Part shown: piece by piece, positions 57,071 to 64,000 of the stretch
How positions within the stretch are numbered: the first letter of the stretch is position 1
Layout: each line of letters begins with the position of its first letter
Source of the DNA: Tetrapyrgos nigripes
Taxonomy: Eukaryota; Basidiomycota; Agaricomycetes; Agaricales; Campanellaceae
Length of the DNA stretch: 64,000 nucleotides
Reading direction: 5' to 3'
NCBI GenBank assembly: GCA_013368315.1
Contig: JAACJM010000042.1
Location: 434,001-498,000 of the forward strand
The notes under the pieces: generated by a model
Database searches by the model: none
What the model saw: only the letters and a program-made list of their open reading frames with translations
Told to the model about the DNA's origin: nothing
Translations under genes and position numbers: made by a program

Positions 57071-59010
57071 ATGTGGCTCTCACTGTGCTCAGGGACCTCT
57101 GGACTCCAGCCAAATGGATTCAGAAAACTAGTGGGGAATCTATCTTGCTCCCAGTCACAGTCGAGGCCTTGGATTCACATAAAGGCCAAGTCACTGATGC
57201 TCTTCTTGATTGTGGGGCCACGGGATGCTATATCAATCAAGACTTTGCTCTTAGGAATATTTTGTTCTTGGAACATCTCTATTGACTGGTTCCAGTATAC
57301 AATGCAGATGGAACAGCCAACAAAAATGGGAAGATTGAATACACAACCAAACTACGACTAACTGTTGATGACCACACAGAAGTCACTACGTTCGTGGTCA
57401 CTAACACTGGTGCAAACAATATTATCATTGGATTTAATTGGTTGAAATACCACAATCCATTGATAGATTGGAAGAAAGGTGCCCTGGGGACTGCAAAGGA
57501 AGAAACAATGGAAACTGTGGCAAGAAGAGGACAAAGAAGATATTGAAGAAGGAGATAAAATCTTTGTTGTGAACATGCAACCTGAAAACCCTCCAGAGTA
57601 TATTTGTGCTACTGGTTCCATATCAGCTAATTTAGCTGCACGACATGCTACAGAAGAGGGAGCAAAATCTTTGGAAGAAATTGTACCAGGAGAATACCTT
57701 GGGGAGTTTCGACCTGTCTTTGAAAAAGAAGATTTTGATACCCTTCCAGAAAAACAAAAATGGGACCATGCAATTGAGTTAGTACCTGAGGTGGAACTGT
57801 TCAAAAGCAAGGTCTATCCCTTAGCTGCAAATGAACAGGGTCCACTGGACAATTTCATTGAGGAACAACTGTGAACTGGAAGAATTTGAGCTTCAAAATT
57901 GCCTATATCTTCACCATTCTTCTTCGTCAAAAAGAAAGACGGAAAACTTTGTCCAGTTCAAGATTATTGAAAACTCAATTCCTTGACTATCAAAAATCAA
58001 TACCCTATTCCATTGATTTCAGAGGTGCTATATAAACTGCGAAAATCTTTACGAAACTTGATGTAAGATGGGGATACAACAACATTTGAATCAAGGAAGG
58101 GGACAAACATAAAGTTGCATTTGTCACCAATTGAGGATTGTTCAAACCCCTTGTAATGTTTTTTGGCCTCACAAATTCACCAGCGACATTCCAAACCATG
58201 ATGAACAAAATCTTCACTGACCTTATCCAAGCAGGGAAGGTTATTTTTTACATGGACGATATCTTGGATAAGCACATGAAAACTGTTCAAGAGGTTTTAC
58301 GAATTCTAAAAACACATAATCTCTACTTGAAACTGGAGAAGTGTGATTTCCATAAGGATGAAGTGGAATATTTGGGGCTTATAGTGGGCAACAGGAAGAT
58401 GAGGATGGACCCTGTCAAGGTTGAGGGAGTCCACCAGTGGGAAACACCAACTTGTGTCAAAGACATTCAGAGCTTCTTAGGATTTACAAACTTCAATTGA
58501 AGGTTCATTAAAGACTATGCAAGGATGGCTCGTCTGTTAAATGATTTGACACAAAAAGATGTACCCTGGCAATGGACACCAGACCAAGAAAAGGGCTTTC
58601 AGAAATTGAAAGATGCTGTCACATCAGAACTGGTTCTCCATTTCCCCCTGGATAATTGTCCTTATTGAGTCAAAGCGGATAGTTCGAATTTCGCCCAACT
58701 CTAAGACAGTGAATGGTTACCTATTGCCTTTTTATCAAAAGGCCTTAGTGAACCAGAACGAAACTATAAGATTCATGATAAGGAGATGTTGGCTATCATG
58801 AGAGCCCTAAAGGATTGGAGACATTACTTGATGGGGGGACCAAGATTTGAAATCTGGATGGACCATCGTAATCTCCAATACTTTATGACGGCAAAAACCC
58901 TCAACAGGAGACAGGCTCTTTGGTCATTGGGATTAGCTGATTATGACTTTCAGCTGGTTCACAAACCAGGAAAGAGTCATTTGAAGCCTGACCTACTTTT
59001 GAGGTGAAAG
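57071..59010 (+). pseudogene. Chromovirus protease, reverse transcriptase and RNase H (degenerate)
   Basis: Protease: ALLDCGATGCYI, where the usual active-site triplet DSG/DTG is present as D-C-G. A charged linker and then RT: FFFVKKKDGKL near 57925, MFFGLTNSPATFQ at about 58155, and the catalytic YMDD at 58249-58260 followed by LEKCDFH and FLGFTNF. RNase H region: HDKEML-type segment near 58775, WMDHRNLQYF and KPGKSHLKPD. Multiple in-frame stops occur, many at positions where Arg, Gln or Trp would be expected, i.e. CGA/CAA/TGG changed by transition. Confidence 0.85.
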
Positions 59011-59179
59011 GGTCATGAGGAGGGGGTAGACAATAACAAAAACATCACCCTTCTTAAAGCCGAATTCCTGTAAGCCATGGAGACAGCTCAAGCTTGAGAT
59101 ACCCTGGGAGATATTTTCCTTGCACAAGTATGAAATTCAAGACGCAAATGGGAACCCTCAGTCATAAAAAACGTTGAAC

Positions 59180-60565
59180 ATGATCACTCATTCCAGAACC
59201 ACAGAGATTATATTACTAAAGATAATCTCTTATACATTCCCAATGACCTCGAGCTCTGTAACGAAATCATCTGATTCCATCACGACATGTACTTTGCAGA
59301 CTGCCTGGGCCAAGCCAAAACAGTTGAACTACTTACTCGGCACTATTGGTGGCCTAGTGTCTATGGAGATGTCAAGAGATATGTCAAAGGATGTCCTACA
59401 TGTCAACAAACAAAAACCTTTCCAGGGAAACTGAGAGGACTACTAAGTCCTAACAAGATCCCAGAATGAATTTGGCAAATTATCTCTTGTGATTTAATCA
59501 TGCATCTTCCTCCATCACATGGGTATACTGCTATCCTCATTATCGTAGATTGACTCAGTAAAAGGATGAGAGCACTAGCGACTTATGACGAAGTCACTAG
59601 CAAAGGCATAGCACAGTTATTTTTGGACTGTGTCTGGAGGGATTTTGGATTACCTGAGGATCAGTCTTTGTTAGCAAATTTCTAAAATCCCTCTACGAGA
59701 TTCTGGGCATCAAAATGAATGTTTCAACAGTGTATCACCCTCAAACTGATGGGCAAACAGAACATGTCAACCAAGAAATCAAACAATACTTGTGTGTTTT
59801 TTGCAATTGGTGACAAGACGATTGGGATGAGTGGCTACCTATGGCAGAATTCTGCTATAATGATCAAGAACATAGTTCTACAGGCTACACTCCCTTCTAT
59901 ATGACTAGTGGCTTTCATCCCCAAAAAGTTACTGAACCATTTGTTGACGTCACCAACGAAACTGTGATAGATTTCTTTGATTGGATTGAAAAGACCAGAA
60001 CAGATGCTAAAGCGTGTCTTATGAAGAGTGTGGAGTTGATGAAGAAATACTATGATAGAGGACAGAATGAAGGAGATAAGGTGTATATTGAAGGGAAGAA
60101 TATCACTATGGAATGACCAAGTACCAAACTTGCAGACAAACGATACAGAACTTTTCCTGTTAAGGAAAAGGTAGGGATTCTTTGGTTGTGAAACATCAGC
60201 AAGATGACATCAGTCAAGAACCTGCTACTATTGAAGATGGCTCACTGGTCTATGATGTTGAAGAAATCCTAGGTTTCCGTATGTGTTATGACCGGAGGAA
60301 GAGATTGTTTTTGGAGTACTTGGTGAAGTGGTTGGGGTATTCAACAGCAGAGAATACTTGGGAACCAGTGGTGGAGTTGGAAAAGAAGTGTCAGGAACTA
60401 ATAACCAAGTTCCACACAAAGAATCCAGTGGCACCTCGGAATATCAAAACAATCCTTTCTTTTGTTTCTTGTGAGTTTTACACTTCAGGGCCAAAGAAAT
60501 CCCAAGCATGGGTCTATGGAATCTCTCAAGCATCTTTGGGGCGAAGACCCTTAAGAGGGGGGTAA
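59180..60565 (+). pseudogene. Chromovirus integrase with C-terminal chromodomain (degenerate)
   Basis: The zinc-binding region near 59275-59430 contains HYWWPSVYGDVKRYVKGC and CPTCQQTK. The catalytic core follows with SCDLIMHLPPS, GYTAILIIVD and YHPQTDGQTEHVNQEIKQYL (Glu of D,D-35-E). Next WDEWLPMAEFCYNDQEHSS, GYTPFY and the GPY/F-like end. A chromodomain lies near 60240-60390: YDVEEILGFRMCYDRR, YLVKWLGYSTAENTWEP. Stops at several points make it non-functional. The chromodomain is thought to guide insertion to heterochromatin. Confidence 0.88.
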
Positions 60566-60900
60566 TGCCATGAACCTTTCATTCCTTGTTCAAGAAACCC
60601 TTAGAAGGATTTTTGATCCTTCTTTATCTCTCTGATTGCCACTACCCACTTTTCCCTAACAAGATCGACTTCTTCTGAGCTGGGTCATTTATTGCCCCCT
60701 TAGATTGCGAGTGCATTGTCATAAGACCTTAATTTATCGTTTTGATTAATTCCTCTAGAAACATGGACATTATTTGCAAAGTAGTATATATAGAGTAGGA
60801 TACTCATCCTGTATCTTTACTCTAGTCTGGTCTTATCACATGGACCTTGCCTTATCCTACTCAATTCTTTAGTGTCATTGTCACCTCACCTAAACATCTT
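60566..60900 (+). repeat. 3' LTR of chromovirus
   Basis: Starts TGCCATGAACC immediately after the polypurine tract and matches both parts of the 5' LTR without the nested insertion, showing the intact CCTCTAGAAACATGG target. Its end after CATCTT is unclear. Confidence 0.85.
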
Positions 60901-61116
60901 TGGCAGCATATACTGAGGAGGAGTTGTATATAGAGCTTCTACAGCAAGAAGCAGAGGTCAAGATACCAGATGATGGTGCATTGGAGGGTTCTGGGGATGA
61001 GTACAAGGGCTAAAAATTTTTTGTAGGAGGCGTAATTTGGCTTAAAATGGCCTTAATTAAAAGGTATTATTAACTATCTAAGATATAAATTCATTGGGTG
61101 GCCTTAATTAAGCCAG
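60901..61116. other. Short spacer with acidic coding remnant
   Basis: Near 60905-61012 the plus strand reads AYTEEELYIELLQQEAEVK and PDDGALEGSGDEYKG to a stop, a possible fragment of another repeat gene. Otherwise AT-rich. Confidence 0.3.
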
Positions 61117-61345
61117 TACTACTACTTCCTGGACATATGTAGATTCTGAGCCACACTGACTGAAATAGGAACAATCTCTCTAAAATCTATGCCCTTCAAT
61201 ATCCTATCTGCAATTGAGGTGGGTTGGAATGGATGAGTTTGAAATGAGTCACAAAACTGCACCTTGTTGTGAAATTACACATGATGATGCAATTGTGGCT
61301 ATGCTAAGGTCTTCCTCCAGACCTCCTCCAATGTCTTCCTTCTGT
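61117..61345. repeat. Dispersed repeat, CpG-depleted copy
   Basis: Diverged partner of 38495-38720. Where the other copy has CpG-rich sequence, this one reads TTGTTGTGAAATTACACATG with TG/CA in place of CG. It lies between two chromoviruses. Confidence 0.6.
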
Positions 61346-61998
61346 GAGGTCTCAGGCAGAGTGTGGATGTCTGAGGAAAGGAATTACCAGCACCTAATGA
61401 CTTGCAGTCAAAGTTGCTGGTTGGTATGATTGACTGAATGAATGTCAGGCACCTTGAGTTCCCTGTCCTTATTGTCCCTATCCCTGTTACAATTTCCGAA
61501 AGGACCTTGACCAGGCCAGGAGGATAGGAAGTGGGAAGTGGGAGGATGAGTGAGCTGGATAATCATAGGCATAGGATCATAGTTAGCTAGTTAGTTAGCT
61601 AATGCCATCAAAAGTCACCAAAATTTTCAAAAAATGTGAAGGCAAGAAAAGAGAAAGGAGAAGAAACAGAAGGAAAACAAGAACAAAAACAAGAGTGAAA
61701 AAAAAGGCGTACATTTTTAACATGTGTCATTGCCCATTTCTTGTCTTCTCTGCTCTGGCAGGTATAACTGTCTAATCTAATAGGATTTATATTTATATTT
61801 ACGTTCAAAAATTAAAATAATCAAAACTGTAATGGCAGTATAGGGACTGCCACACTAGTGGAGACAAGGAGGAGAAAAGAGGTGGAATGAGATATAATCA
61901 GGAACATGTTATATCAGTAGTCTACAAAATGTGACTATCAGTATAAATATATGGCTGTCACAACATGTGATCATGTCGTAAATGTAGATACGTTTACA
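61346..61998 (-). repeat. Region containing 3' LTR of second chromovirus (left border unknown)
   Basis: On the minus strand a TGTAAACG start at 61998 follows a polypurine tract (AAATGGGGAGGAG, 62012-61999), the usual junction of internal region and 3' LTR. The LTR would run leftward from 61998 for an unknown distance; no second copy is in the window to define its end. Confidence 0.5.
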
Positions 61999-62012
61999 CT
62001 CCTCCCCATTTC

Positions 62013-64000
62013 AAAACAGAGCATATCCTAATAATACAGAAGGGAAAATATAAGGTTAGAGAGAATCAAACATGAAATCTATAGGGAAAAAAATTTTTGT
62101 AAGTAATCAAGTAACTGAACAATCAATTGCAGCCACATTCGAGAACATCTCTTGTGAACCAGTGCCACCTTGCGCAGCCCATTCATCGATACATTCACAG
62201 TCGTGAATTTCTGAGAAGGGTACCCACTGGTCACCTTCCGGTCCCTCACCCACCCAGTGTATCAGGAATTGCCATCCTCAGCTGCGGGGTCAGGCATTGA
62301 CAATGTGATCTATAAAGTGTTCCAGTTTACCATTCACCAATACTGGAGGCAGCAGTGGATCTCAAGCTCTCCCAGGGAAGGATACATTGTCATTTGGAAT
62401 ATGAGGTTTGAGCTGGGAAACATAAAAAGTTGGAAACACTGAGGGCATGTTGTGTAGATTGAGAGTGTACAAATCTGTGTCTGGATGAGCTTTGATGACC
62501 TTGTAAGGCCTGTTGAAACATGGGAAAAATTTAGCCACTGAGTTCTGTCCAGACTGCGCATACTGTCTTCAACGATTTGACATTGACAACATGACCATAT
62601 CTCCTTCTTGATATACTGGAGGCTTCCCTTGGGCCTTGTTGGCCTGAGTTGCTTGTTGGACCTTCGCCACAAACAAGGCATCTCGGGCATCCTGTTCAAT
62701 ACATGCCATCTGTTCCAAGAATGCATGAGTGTCTAATTCTTCAGGACTGGCATCAAGAGAGTGTAAAACAGTGGGCAGTACCCTTGGGGAATGCCCTGTC
62801 TTGCATTGAAACATTGACATGCTGGCACTGGCATTCTCCAAGTTCATTATGTCAAAACAAACCTTTGGCAGTGCTTGAACCTAACCCTTTTGCAGATGAG
62901 ATACATAGTAGCACAGGGCCTGATTAATAGTCTTGTTGCTTTGCTCAGATAACCCATCACTTTCTGGATGGAAAGCTGAAGACATCTTCAACTTCACACC
63001 TGTCAAGGCAGTAAAGGCTTTCCAAAATGTTGAGATGAAAAGCTTATCACAATCTGATACTAACTTGGATGGGAGACCATTTTCACAGTACCATTCATTG
63101 AAAAATACAAGTGCACAATCCTCAGCTGTAATGTCAGTGTGTGTAGGGGCTATCCTCAAATCTGCGCCCAAACAATCTGTCATCAAAAGAATGCAATTGA
63201 AACCCTCGTCCTTGGGTAGAGGACACACGGAATCCAGTGCTACACTGTCCAAATGTCCATCTGGAACAGGCAGAGGGTGCAATGGACCTTTTGGGTTCTT
63301 AGCTGTGTTTCCCTTGTTACGCTGGCATTCCTGACATGAAGGAATGTAAGAACTGATCAGGTCCTTACACATGTTCAGCCAGTAGTATGAATCTTGCAAG
63401 TATGCATAACATTTATCACCACCGAAATGCCCAGTGCTATCATGAGCTAGCCAGTATAGGGTCTCCCTAAGAAAATTCCCTGCAGGGATTACCAGTCTAT
63501 CAGCAACAAACCACAGACCTCCACGCTTCTCAATCCCTGGAGGTAAGGCTGACAGGTTCTGCAACTTCTTCACAAACTCGTCATCATTGTAACCAGTCTT
63601 GATTTTCTCCAAGAATTCAGAGTCAACACTGACAGACATTACTGGAGTGACAGCACAGGTGCAACACCAAACATCAACTAGACATTGAGGTCTCTCCACA
63701 GAATATTCACCCAGTAGTGAGTTAGGCGGGATCTGAGACAAGGCATCTGCCCCAGAATTTTCGTCACCAGGAAGGTATGAGATGTCAAGGTCATACTGAC
63801 TCAAGAATTCCTGCCAGCAGATCTAGTGAGTGCTAAGGTCCTTTTGGCCCTGGAAATTAGTCAGGGTGTGGTGATCAGTCATAACATAAATTTTCATCCC
63901 AATGCAGTCAGCTCTCCACTTCTTCAGAGCCTTTATAATAGCCAATAGCTCCTTTTCATGTACAGGGTAGTTCAGCTCAGCACCAGACAACTGTGAGGAA
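62013..64000 (-). pseudogene. Second Ty3/gypsy chromovirus pol, truncated by window edge
   Basis: Minus-strand coding from the window edge: end of RNase H (YPVHEKELLAI and MTDHHTLTNFQ), then a 307-codon open frame from 63804: QYDLDISYLPGDENSGADAL, integrase zinc-binding HDSTGHFGGDKCYAYL and CQECQRNKG, core with SDCDKLF and FHPESDGLSEQSNKTINQ. After a stop at 62881 it continues to SMFQCKTGHSPRVLP, a tail PYKVIKAHPDTDLYTLNL and a chromodomain-like FLIHWVGEGPEGDQWVPFSE near 62220. Stops at 63823, 62881 and several later points inactivate it. It is less damaged than the first element and clearly different from it in sequence. Confidence 0.85.

Larger units (their letters stand above)
51248..60900 (+). 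mobile_element. Ty3/gypsy chromovirus, degenerate, about 9.6 kb
   Basis: Bounded by related LTRs (51248-51449 plus 52883-53027, and 60566-60900). Order Gag zinc knuckle, protease, reverse transcriptase, RNase H, integrase, chromodomain, then a polypurine tract (AAGAGGGGGGTAA) directly before the 3' LTR: the chromovirus arrangement of Ty3/gypsy elements. Internal frames are interrupted by many stops and shifts. It contains a satellite array (54080-55310) and a nested TIR element within its 5' LTR. It is inserted in a coding exon on its left side. Confidence 0.88.

Overview
The window looks like a nuclear segment of a filamentous basidiomycete, most likely a wood-associated agaricomycete. Nearly every gene is cut by several 45-75 nt introns with GT..AG ends. 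The gene set (AA9 and AA14 oxidases, laccase, LysM protein, UbiA prenyltransferase, NRPS-like reductase) is typical of that group. This is inferred from gene content; no rRNA or marker gene is present. All gene models were spliced by eye, so exon edges are approximate.

Layout. 1-1.5 kb: no gene seen. 1.5-9.3 kb: an interferon-inducible 6-16 type membrane protein (-), an unknown protein (-), a Bem46-type hydrolase (+), an AA9 oxidase with CBM1 (+) and a 7-TM protein (-). 9.7-22.7 kb: a probable secondary-metabolite cluster of cytochrome P450 (-), UbiA prenyltransferase (-), adenylation-thiolation-reductase enzyme (+) and MFS transporter (+). UbiA and the reductase share a 1.1 kb bidirectional promoter carrying three helically phased 8-bp repeats. 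24.3-30.1 kb: a GPI-type AA14 oxidase (-) and a laccase (+). 31-37.7 kb: a secreted protein, a possible Helitron remnant, two tandem single-pass membrane proteins with a relic third copy beside the laccase, and a two-LysM secreted protein. 39.1-49.2 kb: a frame-disrupted DUF5745-like gene, an orphan AMP-ligase tail exon, an Aurora-like kinase running in frame into a long unknown extension, and a Zn2Cys6 transcription factor.

49.5-64 kb is repeat-rich and CpG-poor. It holds a 910-bp foldback element, a truncated coding exon interrupted by a Ty3/gypsy chromovirus (about 51.25-60.9 kb), a 1.43-kb terminal-inverted-repeat element nested in that chromovirus's 5' LTR, and a 150-bp satellite with trimeric higher-order structure inside the chromovirus. 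A second, opposite-strand chromovirus is cut by the window edge. Reading frames in both retroelements are broken mainly by transition-type stops, as expected from C-to-T mutation of methylated DNA.

How the genes may work together (inference). The P450/UbiA/reductase/MFS block could prenylate an aromatic acid, reduce it to an aldehyde or alcohol, oxidise it further and export it. AA9, AA14 and laccase together fit secreted lignocellulose attack.
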